Below, one piece after another: positions 10,934 through 28,123 of a stretch of DNA of 64,000 bases. Position 1 is the first letter of the stretch, and the number at the start of each line of letters is the position of its first letter. This DNA is from Nicotiana tabacum (taxonomy: Eukaryota; Streptophyta; Magnoliopsida; Solanales; Solanaceae), in NCBI RefSeq assembly GCF_000715075.1, contig NC_134082.1, forward strand, positions 192,499,948-192,563,947, read 5' to 3'. The position numbers and the translations under genes are program-made. The notes below the pieces were generated by a model. It made no database searches. It was not told the DNA's origin and was given only the letters and a program-made list of their open reading frames with translations.

Positions 10934-12719
10934 TGTCATGATCCAAAAACCGTTATGATGTCGCCTATCATGGAATTAGGCCAACCTCTACTTATCAACT
11001 CATCATAGCAAAATAACTTTGAAAATAAATATGGAAGCAGTTAACATTAAAGAAACCTTTTTGAAAACAGAATAAATCCAAAAGTACGATACATCCAACC
11101 CAAAACCGGGGTGTCACTGTGTACATGAGTGCCTAAATAAGAATACAGTCCACTATAAAGTCTAGAGAAATAAACTAAAAAACAACTAGTGATAAAGAAG
11201 GAGAATCAAGGCCTGCAAATGCCGTGCAACTACTTTGACAGTCTACAAGCTCTGAAGCCTCAATAAGCAACTGCCGCTGTGACCAGAAATGCCTGGATCT
11301 GCACACGAGGTGCAGGGAGTAACGTGAGTACATCCAAACTTTGGATTAAAGGTAGTGACGAAATCAACCGGTACAGATAAAATATAAATGACTGTGCAAA
11401 AACGTAGTCATGCTTTCATATTAAATCCTAAAACAATAAAGTAAAGCAAATCCGAACAACGTAAAGAATATAACTCTACCATATCTACATGCCAATGCAC
11501 ATGTTGTATGAGATGCATCATGTTGTCAGCCTCATGTGCTCACACTCTCAAATGCTCAACCACTTGGTACTGTATATGGCCCATACGGCCCAGGGAAGAT
11601 CCATCCCAGAATATATACATCACTAACTATAAGTCACCCACTACCGAGGAAGGCTAATCCAGCCCTGTAGAGAAGATCCACCTCCAGGTATCAAGCACTT
11701 TGGACAAGATCCACGTTGAGATAAGATCCATCCCTCAATAATATCAACCGCGCTAACTGGGGGTGTGTTACAGACTCTGGAGGGGCTTCTACAGCCCAAG
11801 CACTATGACAAATTAATATAATTACTGCAGCATGCAACCCGATCCCATAACTGTCACCTATAATCAGCTCTCAGCCTCACTCAATCATCAATCTCTCCAG
11901 TCTCACTCACCGGCTCACAATATCATGAAAACTAGCCCGAAACAATGATATGACATATCAATAAATAACAATTAAGATTGAGATATGATATGAATGCATG
12001 AACATGACTGAGTATATAATATCAATTAAGTCAGTGAGATGACAGCAAGAAACAACCACTAGGGATCCCAACAGTATCGGCATAAAGCCTAAACATGGTA
12101 TCTAGCATGTTTGACAGCTCAATTACTTAACTACATGATGAAAACACGGATATCAACAAGATAGAGTCACTATACATTGCCATAAAATCAACCAGGTCAT
12201 ATTTTTCACAGTGCACGGCCGCACGCCAATCATATAACACATAAGTTGGGGTTTCTAACCCTCAGAACCATGTTTGAAAGTGTTACTTACCTCAAATCGA
12301 GCAAATCTCAACTCTGAAATGTCTTTGACTCTCAAATCGGTCTCTAAATGTACCAAATCTATCCATAAGTAGTACAATACAATCAATATAGGCTAATGGG
12401 ATCAATTCCACAAGAAACGTACTAAATTATAACCAAAAATCTAAAATTGGCCCGAACCCGGCCCCTGAGCCCACGTCTCGAAATCTAACAAAAATTGTAA
12501 AACCCGAAAGCCCATTCACTCACGAGTCTAACCATCCCAAATTTTCTCAAATCCGATAACAAAATCCCATTCAAAACCTCAAAATCCTAACTCAAGAGGT
12601 CTTCATCTTTTTCCCTAATTTCTCACCCCAAATCACAAATTAGATGATAAAATTAAAGATATAATCATGAGATTTAACCAAAATCAAGTAAGAATAACTT
12701 ACCTCAATCAACTCTCTCG
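10934..12719 (-). repeat. LTR fragment, Del/Tekay-like, minus strand
   Basis: On the + strand it starts TGTCATGATCC and, read on the minus strand, contains GATTTGAGGTAAGTAACAC and GATTGAGGTAAG words that resemble the CCCAAGGTAAG word of the Del-type LTRs at 15287 and 21453. Read on the minus strand the end at 10934 would be the LTR 3' end (GATCATGACA). No primer-binding site adjoins it, so it is a 3' or solo LTR. Its other end seems cut by element C. I cannot fix the family with certainty. Confidence 0.45.
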
Positions 12720-13479
12720 TGCTCCTTTTTCTCGCAAAATCGGATTTCGACACGTGATAACTCTTTTAAGGAAGGTGTTAAACGAGAGAGTCGACAACTA
12801 ACGGGTTTGAGGTGCGTTAGGGAACCTATTTTTGTTGATAACTCTGTTTAACTAGTTTACGTCACCAAATATTGGGTAAGGGCTCAAAATTACCTCGAAG
12901 AGAAGGTGTTAGGAACTCTTCGATGTCCACAACTGTGGGTCCCGACCGAACTCGAATTATATGAATTAGTAAATGTGATCAGGGACAAGAAAAATAAGGA
13001 GTTTGGGAAGTTCATTATTGAACACAAATATTTGATTTAAAGACAAGATGGGGGTTCTAAAATTTTTATCTTAAAGGGTCACACCGTGAAACATAAATAA
13101 TACTTTGTAACTCCCTCAAGATGGGGTGTTACTCGTATTATTCAACGGGATCAGACTATCATCTCCTGCTACCCGATTACTATCTTTAAGTTGTTACCTA
13201 AAGCGCACTAGTTGATTCAAAATCGTGCCTTATGCATGCACTACGCATCCCATGCCTGTGGTCCAGGAGGCGTTTGGACCTCTATTTGGATAGTTCTAGA
13301 CCTAACTTAGGTTGCTCAATATGAGAAAACTAAGCTACATACAATACAAGTTGGACTTTACATAAAAGCAGTTAAGGGCTCAAGTTAGTCTCCACACTTA
13401 GACAACAAACGCATGCAAACACATATGCAAGTTAATAGGTTTTAGAATTCAGAATTGAGATGAGTTAAAGCTATTAAGA

Positions 13480-14125
13480 CCTATAGACATGATTTCTATG
13501 TGACTAAAATTCAAACATGCAGCAATTTCATATGTAAGATGTAATCTTATAGACGTGATTTTTGAACAGATGCACAGTTTAGGGAATCTGATATTGCATG
13601 CTGATTATTGATACTACAGGTTATAAGTTATTGATTCTATAGACATGATTGCTAAATGATTTTGGATTCCAGCATTATAAAGGTAACACTGTAATTTCGA
13701 CGTATTAGATATCTAATCGTTGTGTGATTATGCAGTAAAGTTGTTTGAAGACATAAGGTTTGTAGCATTAATAGAACACCCTATAGGCAAGATTTCTAGA
13801 AATTGACAATTATACTTGATTTTATAACATTTTTTATACTTATAGGCATGCTTTCTAAGCGGGTGACAGTATAATGAGAATAACATAATGGAATCTATTC
13901 TGATTATGTTCCTATAGGCATGATATCTACGTAATCATTGTAAAGAGCATGTATTTATGAATCAATTGAAGGATTGATCATTTTATTTCTTATAGGCATG
14001 ATTTCTAATAAACATGTCGAAACAGAATATGTTGAACGAATCAAACATCTATAGGAAGGTTATCTATCAAACATATATGTAGGGATAGAATATATTAAAC
14101 GAGTTAAACACCTATAGGCAGGTTA
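13480..14125 (-). repeat. Spaced motif CCTATAGGCATGATTTCTA
   Basis: At least nine copies of a CTATAGGCATGATTTCTA-like word (written on the + strand) occur at roughly 13481, 13549, 13636, 13782, 13840, 13912, 13989, 14049 and 14109, about 60-145 bases apart with unrelated sequence between. Later copies change to ATAGGCAGGTTATCTA. The motif begins with a partial palindrome, CTATAG. Confidence 0.8.
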
Positions 14126-15208
14126 TCTAGCAGACACAGTAGTAGAAGGTCACATATACCAATAGCTCCTAACACATTGGCTAAACTAAGTTAAGAGAGT
14201 CTTGATTACGCGAATTAGGATTAGGCATGTTTCAAACCAGTAACATTATGAAGTCAAATGCTAAAGAAACCTAAAACTGAGGTAAATCATGTAGAATTGC
14301 ACACAAGAGTAACCCATCAACATAGTAAGCTATGAACTTCAGAAGTGAAAAACATATACAAGTTGCAGATACATAGGAACGAAATTGCAAAGGTTCAGTA
14401 ACTCACCAGTTAAGTGAAAACTAAGAAAGAACAAAGTCCACAATAGTGAGAACCCAAAATTTCTGGCCTTGGCTTTCAGCCAGCCAAAAACTAGAATATA
14501 GAACAAAAGTATGAGAGAACAAAGAGTAGTAGCTTCAGTTTTTTAGTAAATCTCTTAACGATTCCAGTCTGTCTCAAAGGGGAATGGGGAGGGGTTTATA
14601 TAGTAGTAGAAATTGAACAGCCAAACAAGAAAAATCATCAATCAAACACTATAAAGGAAAGAACATTACATGCAACCGAAATCTGTAAGGAAAAAAGAGA
14701 AATTTCAAACCCTAATTTTAGGGAAAGTGTAAAATCGGTAGAATCTAAAAATAAAAATCAAACATCACATAGAATAAGACGAATATAGATAGAATATTAC
14801 TCAAATCAGATAATCGAACCAATTTTCGTTCGATCTAAAGAGATTTGAAAACCCTAATTTAGGGTAAGTAAGAATCAACAAAAGATGCAGAAATATTCGT
14901 ACTTACAAAGAGCAAATGATGAACATTAACAGAATAATCAGAAAAGTCAAGGATTTGAACCGATTTTGGTTCGATTCTTACAAGATCTGCTTGAAATGTT
15001 TAGGAAAGTAGTATAGAGAAGGACCCAGTACCGGGAGAGGTCACATATGGCAAGAAACAGCCATAGAATCCCATGTTATTAGGAGAGGGATTTGGGGGGA
15101 AGATGTCTAGAGTTTGAGAGATGAGAGGATTCAATGGCGGCGGATTGGTGAGAATGATTAGGTTAGGGGGTGTTTAGGTCAATTAAAAGGGAGGGGATAA
15201 TACGGGTT

Positions 15209-15227
15209 GTTGATCTTAGAGATCAAC
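15209..15227. promoter_or_regulatory. Inverted repeat in element C LTR
   Basis: GTTGATCT and AGATCAAC are perfect 8-bp arms around TAG. In the element B LTR an inverted repeat of the same kind but different sequence (45575-45603) lies just upstream of the TATA box, followed on both by a C(A)ACGGTC/CAACGACC-like word and CGTGATT or ACGATT. Confidence 0.55.
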
Positions 15228-15286
15228 GACCACGATTAGTCGGGGTCTTGGACTAGGTTGATTTAATTGATTGGGATGTGGGTTAT

Positions 15287-17879
<2,593 letters not shown>

Positions 17880-17880
17880 A

Positions 17881-17896
17881 AACTTGGTATCAGAGC
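17881..17896 (+). other. Primer-binding site (initiator tRNA-Met type)
   Basis: CTTGGTATCAGAGCA begins two bases after the 5' LTR. TGGTATCAGAGC is the standard complement of the 3' end of plant initiator tRNA-Met and is usual for Del/Tekay chromoviruses. It fixes the orientation of the element. Confidence 0.92.
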
Positions 17897-20085
17897 ACTA
17901 GGTTCAAGTGTCCTAGGGAGTCTTTGGAGCCGTGTCCAGTGGAGTTTCCTTTATATGTGTGTGCCGGCCACTCATATAAATGGTTAACTACCAAGACATC
18001 CAGGATTGTCTTATTTTTTTCTACTCTAGATTGTTCCATGAAGCTTAGAGCAAAAGGTAACCTTTTGTTCCTATCGAATTCCAAATGTATTGGATTCCCA
18101 AACGACGCGTAGGAGAAACGTAATGTCCTAGAGAGGATAATTGCCCATTGGGGTATAATCATGGAGTATAGGTTGGTAAATATGAGACTTTAAAGGATGC
18201 TAAAAGTGGGATGCAATGGATAGTATTGCAGATTAGAGCATAACCTTATCATATTGTACAAAAGTAGTTATCATGTCTTATGGTTATCAGTTTACCTCAG
18301 TTACCAGTTATACAGTCTTTCAGTTAGCAAGTTTGTGGTTATTCAGTATGTCAGTATTCAGTTATATGTTTACCAAAATCCAATTTTCAATGTATCAAAA
18401 TTCTAGGTGACTTGTGAGTATGAAGTGATGCATATGGGTTCTCAAAGAAAATATAAGTAACAGTGATTATAGAAAAACCTTCACATATTTTAGGTCTGGA
18501 TTAAGACCCAAGACTCATCGGACAGTACATGAAGTGATTTACCTGATGATGATATACTCTAAAGGACAAGTTTGTGTATGGTAGTGTATTCATATGTGTT
18601 TTACCTCATGAAACAATCTCATTTCTAATTCTTGGAAATGGAGCCACAAGTTGGATGATGATAGTTCAGATGCCAGACCCTAACATTGGTCACTATAGTT
18701 CTGGACAGAAAAGAGCCGAAGGGTAAAATACCTAGGAGTCAGAAACATTTGTTATTACCAAAAATGTGATTTCGTACAACTCATGCAAATCACTAGAAGA
18801 TATGATATATGCAATGAGGACCAAAAGCAGCCAATAGTGAATTTTAGGGAACGATTTTGAGTTGTTTAGATTTATTCAAATCAGAATTTGAAAGCACAAC
18901 GTTAGTGAATTGCTATAAGAAGCAGCTATTATTGTGAGATAAAGGATATGAAAATTCCTCTTAAGTTATGTGACTAAGTGTTTACCCCGAATGTTTATAA
19001 TCTGAAATGATTTTGAAGTGTATATAAAGTTTGGGGTTATATTCTAATTTTGTTTAAGATAAATGAAATTCCCCTAGGTGTGATCCATGTACATAGTTCA
19101 AAAAGAATGATAGTGTGCAGCAAAAGAATATGATCAGATGATGGGGGAAGTTAGGAGTAACCTTATGATTCACTTTAGTTATTCAAAGTAGGAGAAGAAA
19201 ATATGATGCTAGCAGGTGGTTAGTGAAAGGGTAGTAAGTAAGTTTTGAGTAGATACAATGAATTAGCAATTTTAACAGAGCTAGTAGAGGTAAGATTTGA
19301 TCCACTTAGCCAGGTTATCTCTAGTGAGTGGATGACATCTTGAAATACCAAATGCATGTGTTAGAACCCAACGAGTTTAAGCTAAACCCAAAGTACAATG
19401 GCAATGGAAAAAAATTAGCTAGCAATGAGAGAGAAAACTATAGAAGAATACCCTTTAAGAGTTATCGAAAAGGGGTTTCCCCAAGATTAGCAGTGTGGGC
19501 ATAGTTAAATTATTACGATTATGTATGATAGTTACTAAGACATAAGCTTTCCGTTTATGCAAATAATTTAGTTTTTTTTCTAGTAAGAAAGATTTCTCAG
19601 AGGCAAGTTGGGAGATGAGTTGTCATTAATGTAAAGTGCAAAGAGTTGCAGAAGATAAAGAAAGTTGTTAGAATCCCAACAAGATAATAAGGAAGGATCC
19701 ACAAGTACAAGACATTTGGTCTAGGGGGTGATGTGAAAACCATCAGCAAGTCCAGATGGAGAATTGAAACTCGAATAGTTAGCATGGGATATAAAAAGGA
19801 AAATCAGTTCGGTAATGAGGGAAAATTGTATAATTACCACAGGAATTATGTCTAACATGTGTAAGAAACATAAAGTGAGTAGAATGATCACCGAGCTTAG
19901 TTATTGATGATAAAGTGATCATATAAAAGCTATAAACAAATCATGCTCAGTTATGTATCACAAGGGTAGTGCCATCGCATGAGACTCTAATCTTCGGAAT
20001 ATAGACTTAGCTTACAACAATTCTATAAGTGTTTTCAGGAAGTGCTTAAGAAGATAATCAAGTGTGGGAAGTATAACTCATGATT
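17897..20085 (+). pseudogene. Unrecognisable internal region of the Del/Tekay relic
   Basis: This stretch should hold gag, protease and reverse transcriptase. I find no open frame of useful length and no recognisable motif such as YVDD or a CCHC knuckle. Either it has decayed past recognition or most of the coding region has been replaced by deletion. Confidence 0.5.
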
Positions 20086-20089
20086 GAGG

Positions 20090-21000
20090 TATATAAGAGA
20101 ACTCTGGTGAAAGAAGTTCACCATCTTAGATAGGAGTTCGACTTCGAACTCCAAAGATGACGGAGTTATTGTCTAGAACAGGACTTGTTCCCCCTAGTAG
20201 TCGAAGAGAAGGAGAAACAATTTGATGATCCCTACTTGTTGTAGTTGAAATAGGAGATTCAGAAGTATAAGACGATAGGCTTTGGAATAAGGGGGAGATG
20301 ATAGTGCTTTGAGGTACCACGACAGATTGTGTGTTCCAGACATAGATGGACTAAAAGAGGGAAGATCACGCTAGTTGCCTAGAATTTCAGGTATTCTATT
20401 TACTCAGGTACCACAAATATGTATCATGGTCTTAAGGAGATTTATTGGTGGAACGGCATGAAAAAGGACATTGCAGACTTTATGGACAAGTATCTGAATT
20501 ATCAGTAAGTGAAAATCGAGCAGCAGAAAACCTAATGTTTTATCACAGAATACACATATTTTGAGCGAAGATGGTAAATATGGGCCTTATAATAGGATTA
20601 TCTTTCTCATTTTGAAAGCATGATTTTTATGGGAGAAAGTGTAGATCTGCAAATTATTTGGTCCGAAGTTGGCGAAGCGGAGTTGTTGGGACCAAATTTG
20701 GTCTATCGGACTATGGAGAAAGTTAAGTTGATTCAAGAGCGTTTGAAAACGGCTCAGAGCCACCAAAAGTCCTATTCAAGTGTGCGGCATAGAGACCTAG
20801 AGTTTCACGTTGATGATTGGTCGTTTCTGAAAGTTTTGCCTGTGAAAGGCACTATGAGATTTGAAAAGAACGGGAAGCATAGTCCCTACTATGTTGGGTC
20901 ATATAGAATCTTGTGAATGATCAGTCAATTAGTTTATGAGTTGGAGTTACCACCAGAGTTAGCGGTGATGCAACCAGTATTTCACATGTCATATTATAAC
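20090..21000 (+). pseudogene. pol: Del/Tekay integrase with deleted catalytic core
   Basis: 20107-20300 matches, in shifting frames, the pol linker before integrase (LVKEVHHLR, KEKQFDDPYLL). 20390-20535 gives the zinc module (RYSIYSGTTNMYHGLKEIYW...MDKYLNYQ) in which the first cysteine of the CxxC pair reads Y. From 20620 a clean frame gives the integrase C-terminal domain (WSEVGEAELLGPNLV, LKTAQSHQKSYSSVRHRDLEF, YELELPPELAVMQPVFHMS). Between 20540 and 20640 the D,D,E core, normally several hundred residues, is missing. A TGA at 20914-20916 splits the C-terminal part. No chromodomain is visible after it; the sequence goes straight into tandem repeats. Confidence 0.82.
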
Positions 21001-21011
21001 ATTCAAGTTTC

Positions 21012-21275
21012 CAGCACTCAAATACTCATGTCAGCTCAGTACTCAGATACTCATGCCAGTTCAGTACTCAGATACTCATGTCAGTTCAGTACTCAGATAC
21101 TCATGTTAGCTCAATACCCAGCTACTCATGTTAGTCCAATAATTAGACATTCATGCTAGCATAGTACTCTGATATATTGATGTTAGTTCAATACTCGAAT
21201 ATTCGTGCCAGTTTAATATTCATATATACATGTTAGTTCAGTATTTACGTATCCATGGCAGACCAATATTGAGTC
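21012..21275 (+). repeat. 30-bp tandem repeat, 3' region of the Del/Tekay element
   Basis: Units of the form CAGTACTCAGATACTCATGTCAG..TT repeat about eight times, nearly identical between 21020 and 21110 and increasingly diverged to about 21275. The array follows the integrase end directly. Confidence 0.85.
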
Positions 21276-21437
21276 AATGTGGTGGTCATTCAGTTCACTA
21301 TCTCAAAAGTTCAGTAGTCATGTATTCATTCAGTTTAGTATGCAAGTGTTTATGAAAGTTCATGTTGTACCAGACTCGTTTAAGGTTCAGAGTTACCAGA
21401 AGTTACAGTCAAGACAATCATTCGAGGATGAATGATC

Positions 21438-21452
21438 CCAAGGGGGAGATAA
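21438..21452 (+). other. Polypurine tract of the Del/Tekay element
   Basis: CCAAGGGGGAGATAA directly precedes the TGTAATACC start of the 3' LTR. This is the usual form for this lineage. Confidence 0.85.
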
Positions 21453-23993
<2,541 letters not shown>

Positions 23994-24542
23994 AATATTT
24001 GGGCTAGGATGTTAGATTTTGGGCCAATAATTGGTCCGAAAATAGGTGTGTTTTTAGGCTAGTTTTTACATATCCAATATTTAATAAATAAATAATTTAT
24101 AAAGTAATTAATAAATAACAAAAAATATTATTTGTCTAATAAAGTGATAAAAAAGAATTATTTAATATTATGAAAATATAAAAAGTTATTTTCTGCATAA
24201 ATAATGTAATTATACGTTAATATGGGATATTATTGCCAAAATGTGCAATTAGCCCTAAAAATGCCAATGTAATTATAAGAAAATGCAGTAAAATATTTAA
24301 AAACATATATATTAGTATAAGTGATGGATTTGGATGATTAAATCATCATAAAATAATTTGAAGGATAATTATTGGATATTTATATAATAAAAATGTAGAA
24401 AGAAATTAATTTAAAGCCTTTAAAAAGTATGGAAAATTATGAAAAAGTCATGTATAGGTTCATAAACTAGATGACGATAAAAATATGCTATTTTGAAGGT
24501 ATATATATTTTAAAAATATGAGGAAAAAATTGGGTATCAACA
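23994..24542 (-). repeat. Element C 3' LTR, proximal segment
   Basis: On the minus strand the LTR starts TGTTGATACCCAATTTTTTCC right after the polypurine tract. The + strand continues leftward into TGGGCTAGGATG and TTTGGGCC words that resemble the GGGCC-rich segment downstream of the TATA area in the element B LTR, and then hits the Del-type insertion at 23993. Confidence 0.75.
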
Positions 24543-24556
24543 ACTGCACCTCTTTA
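24543..24556 (-). other. Polypurine tract of element C
   Basis: On the minus strand AAAGAGGTGCAGT adjoins the LTR start TGTTGATACCC. It differs by little from AAAGAGGGGCAGC of elements A and B. Confidence 0.8.
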
Positions 24557-24654
24557 CCTGAGAATGATGAAAGAATTATCGGGTAAAGAAATGATGATCG
24601 ATTTTGACCGAATGGGGTGATTTTAAAAATAGAGGTTGAACTCCGGTTTCTGAG

Positions 24655-24702
24655 TTGCCTATATCCCTGGTTTTACAGAAATCAAGCCATGTGTAGTTCT
24701 GG
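24655..24702 (-). other. Structured boundary motif, copy C2 (before polypurine tract)
   Basis: On the minus strand GAACTACACATGGCTTGATTTC leads to GGGATATAGGCAAC. The outer arms CTACA and TATAG pair at four of five positions; the mismatch is the G-to-A type. It lies about 100 bases from the polypurine tract. Confidence 0.6.
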
Positions 24703-26189
24703 ACCCAACAGTGAACTAAACCGGTGGAGTTGTTATATGAATGGTTGTACGTTCAAAAATGTTATTTTGGGAAGGATAGTATCGGATGGATTTATACGGA
24801 ACTGTGAATGTGAATCTAAAACGTAACAGATGCGTTATAGATTAAGTATCTGAATAGCCATAGAGAAAAGTGAGTAATTGAGTCGGTTACATTTGAAATA
24901 ACTGTAGAATGTGAACGTTGTAAACGAAAATCGGAAACTGAAGCGAAGATTGCTCCCATTTGAACAACGGTTACTTGCTGGATTACCTGCAAAACCTAAA
25001 ACACGATCAAATATATATGGGTTATTCTGAAAATTTAAATATGATGCAAATTCCCCTTGTACCATGGAGATTGTCTTTGTATAGTGATGATGATGTCCTT
25101 AGACCATGATGTCCAGGCCATGAACCGTGAGATAAGGGATTCACATGCCATGAAATGATGTTCTTAGGCCATGAGAATGGTGCCTCTTAACCATGACGCT
25201 TTTGAATAATGATGTGCAATATTGGGAGATCCTCAAGCCATGACATGGTGTCGTCATGCTATGAGGATGATGCCTTCGGACTATGATGCCTTTGGACAAA
25301 ATGGCGATGTTTCCACCCATGAAATGCAAAGACATGATACTGGGTCATATAAGAAGTGAAACATGACAGAGCTTAGTCTTGCATAAGATTATGATAGATC
25401 TTAGTACCACGAAGGCAAAATAGTGATGGATTCCAAGTAGCATAGCATTTGGTATTAGGCAAGGAAAGGCAGTGCTTAGCCTTATACAATTCGGGAGGCA
25501 ATGCTTAGCCTAATGCAAGAAAGGGAGGCAGTGCTTAGTCTCATGCAATGGAAGGCAATTCTTAGCTTTATGCAATTAAGGAGGCAGGGCTTAGCCTCAT
25601 GCAAAATGGAGACAATGCTTAGTCTCATGCAAGGGAAGGATAATGAGTGATAGTAGAGTATTTTCTTATCTGGAGACATGTTTGCATTTGGCAGTCTTGT
25701 CATTTTAAAGATAATGATTTTGATATGTGTATACTTGCAAATACTCCTGTTATGTTCATTGTGCCCGCATCCAAAGAAAAAATTGTGAGTTTTTTGGGGA
25801 AGGTTGGTTCATGCCTTAACCTGCTTGCTTTGCTTTGCTCCGGAGATCCTGCTTGAGTTACCCTGGGTAATATCTAACAGCAATAGAAATAATGTTTTCG
25901 AAAAATATGCAACCACTTTGATAAATATAGTAATTTAAAACATAGTAGTATGCAATATCAAGTAAATTAGATGAACCCATGACTCTGACACTTTAGAAAC
26001 ATTGCGACTTATTTGACCTAGAAATTTGATGGTCCTCCTCAAAATTCTACCCAAGTTTAATAAGAGATTCTTTGACCGTTCTGCATATAACGAAGTTGGC
26101 TGGACTTGCTTCGGAATTTTGAGGGTCCTCCTCTAAATTCTGCCCTAATTTCCGACCATGGGGAAAATGAAGATTTTATTAAGACGTGA
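24703..26189 (-). repeat. Element C 3' region with two repeat ladders
   Basis: No coding potential. 25085-25340 is a loose ladder of (C)CATGATG(C/T)C...GGAC words. 25466-25637 is a tandem array of six units of 26-35 bases containing GGCAGTGCTTAGCCTCATGCAA. Neither array resembles those of elements A, B or D, although all occupy the same position between pol and the polypurine tract. Confidence 0.75.
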
Positions 26190-26255
26190 CTGAACCCACG
26201 GGGCTGCCTACGTATCTCCTCTTAAACGGGAATCAGGACAAGCGTAGTTCAGTTA
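26190..26255 (-). other. Structured boundary motif, copy C1 (post-pol)
   Basis: On the minus strand CTGAACTACGCTTGTCCTGATT leads to GAGATACGTAGGCAGCC and then GGGTTCAG. The outer stem CTACG/CGTAG is perfect, an inner TCC/GGA is possible, and CTGAAC pairs with GTTCAG outside. It lies 26 bases after the integrase stop. Confidence 0.72.
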
Positions 26256-26280
26256 CATTAAATGAAGGAATGTAAACAAT

Positions 26281-27317
26281 CTAAACATAGTATTTCTTGA
26301 CTGCATCTTAATTGATATGTTTTGGACAAATTTCTCCGTCCATTTCTGCAAGTATGAGTGCTCCTCTTGTTAGTACTCTGTGAACCATGTAAGGACCTTG
26401 CCAGTTGGGTGAAAATTTTCCTTTGGCTTCACCTTGATACGGGAAGATCCGCTTCAGCACCAGTTGCCCCAGTGTGAACTATATTGCATACTACATTCAT
26501 TCTTAATATGAGCTAATTGTTCATAACGACTTTGCATCCATTCTGCATCACTAAATTTTGCTTCTTGTATAATTCTCAAAGAAGGAATGTCGACTTCGGT
26601 GGGAATGACAGCTTCAGTACCGTAAGCCAACATGTAAGAAGTTGCTTCGGTTGATGTGCGAATTGTGGTACGATATCCCAATAAGGAAAATGGTAATTTC
26701 TCATGCCATTGCTTGTGGTTGTCTACCATTTTCCTTAGAATTTTCTTGATGTTCATGTTGGCGGCTTCTATAGCTCCATTCATTTGTGGTCTGTATGCTG
26801 TGGAATTCTTATGCTTGATTTTGAAGGTTTCACACATAGCTTTCATTAAATCGCTATTGAGGTTGGCGACATTGTCAATGATGATGGATTCTGGTACCCC
26901 GAATCGGAAAACTATACAATCCCTGACAAAATTTGCGACGACTTTCTTGGTTATAGCCTTGTAAGATGCAGCCTCTACCCATTTTGTGAAGTAGTCTATG
27001 ACCACTAAAATGAACCTGTGCCCGTTCGAAGCGACAGGCTCGATCGGACCGATGGCATCCAATTACCCAAGAGGCAAAGGTCCAAGGTGCACTTGTTGCA
27101 TTGAGATCATTTGGTGGCACCCGTATCATATATGCATGTATTTGGCACTGATGACACTTTGGACATACCTGATGCAGTCCGTTTCTATAGTCATCCAAAA
27201 ATATCCTACTCTCAATATCTTCTTGGCTAAAACGAAACCGTTTATGTGTGGTCCGCAAGTTTCGATATGTATCTCTTCGAGCAGTTTAGAAGCTTTCTTG
27301 GCGTTAACGCACCGCAA
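26281..27317 (-). pseudogene. pol: Element C integrase
   Basis: The frame from 27317 gives the zinc module (LLEEIHIETCGPHINGF) but its CxxC pair is lost (VQSVISAKY where CHQC-like residues belong). The core from 27062 has D of MDAIGPIEP, D of IIIDNVANL (the usual TDNG has become IDNV) and E of GAIEAANMNI. The frame is lost at about 26460; the C-terminal part resumes in another frame (KGKFSPNWQGPYM) and ends DAVKKYYV with a stop at 26281-26283. The protein is clearly a Tat/Ogre integrase but differs at many sites from elements A and B. Confidence 0.88.
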
Positions 27318-27328
27318 TAATCCTAGGT

Positions 27329-28114
27329 CTAGAGTACTTTATACAAAATTCCTCCACTGTGGAAGATATGGTTGGATAATCTTCGGAATGTGCGTTTCTT
27401 AGTGTGATTTGCATGCTCCGGGTATTTTTCTTTTGCCAAGTATTCCCTAATATCATGGAACCACGGATTCCCATCCGTTTTTTCTTCAATATGAGCACAA
27501 TAAGCTGGCTGATTATGGATCTTTACTGGAATAAGGTCGATGAAATTCTTGTCTGGGTGTTGTATCATGGAAGATAAACTAGCCAATGCATCAGCAAACT
27601 CATTCTGAATTCTCGGAACATGTTTGAACTCTATCTTTGTGAACCTCTTCATCAACTCTTGCACATGATATAGATAAGGTAATATTTTGGTATTCTTTGT
27701 ATCCCACTCTCCTAGAACCTAATGTACCAGAAGATCTGAATCACTAATTACCATCATTTCTTGGATATTCATGTCAATGGCCAAATTGAGCCCCAAGATG
27801 CAAGCCTCGTATTCTGCCATATTGTTGGTGCGCGGAAACCTAAATTTCGTGAATACTGGATAATGCTGACCTGTCTCTGACACCAACACAACTCCAATAC
27901 CCACTCCTTCGAAATTTGCGGCCCCATCAAAGAACATTCTCCAACCATCATAGGTTTCTGTGATATCTTCTCCTACAAATGATACTTCTTCATCAGGAAA
28001 ATACATTTTCAATGGTTCGTATTCTCCTTCTACAAGATTTTTCGCAAGATGATATGCTAATGCTTGTCCTTTAACCGCCTTTTGAGTCACATGGACAATA
28101 TCAAATTCACTCAA
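27329..28114 (-). pseudogene. pol: Element C second RNase H and linker
   Basis: 28114-27719 carries the archaeal-type RNase H: MFFDGAANFEGVGIGVVL (FDG motif kept), NNMAEYEACILGLNLAID and MVISDSDLLVH. A frame break near 27715 leads to the linker (EFKHVPRIQNEFADALASL) and DGNPWFHDIREYLA, which ends at 27329. It forms one domain series with the RNase H to its right and the integrase to its left. Confidence 0.88.
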
Positions 28115-28123
28115 TAATATCTG

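Larger units (their letters stand above)
12720..15286 (-). repeat. Element C 3' LTR, distal segment
   Basis: This contains the features of a Tat/Ogre LTR end read on the minus strand: GAGAAGGTGTTAGGAACTC followed by CACAACTGTGGGTCCCGACC parallels GAGAAGGTGTTAGGCATTC and GTGGTTCTAGCACGGTCGC in element B. The left boundary is uncertain by about 10 bases. The other part of the LTR (23994-24542) is separated by the Del-type insertion. An early segment holds an unusual spaced 18-bp motif. Confidence 0.7.

Noticed and set aside
26656..27402. Plus-strand frames opposite the element C integrase, and similar ones opposite B pol.
   Set aside because: They are complementary shadows of recognised pol domains.
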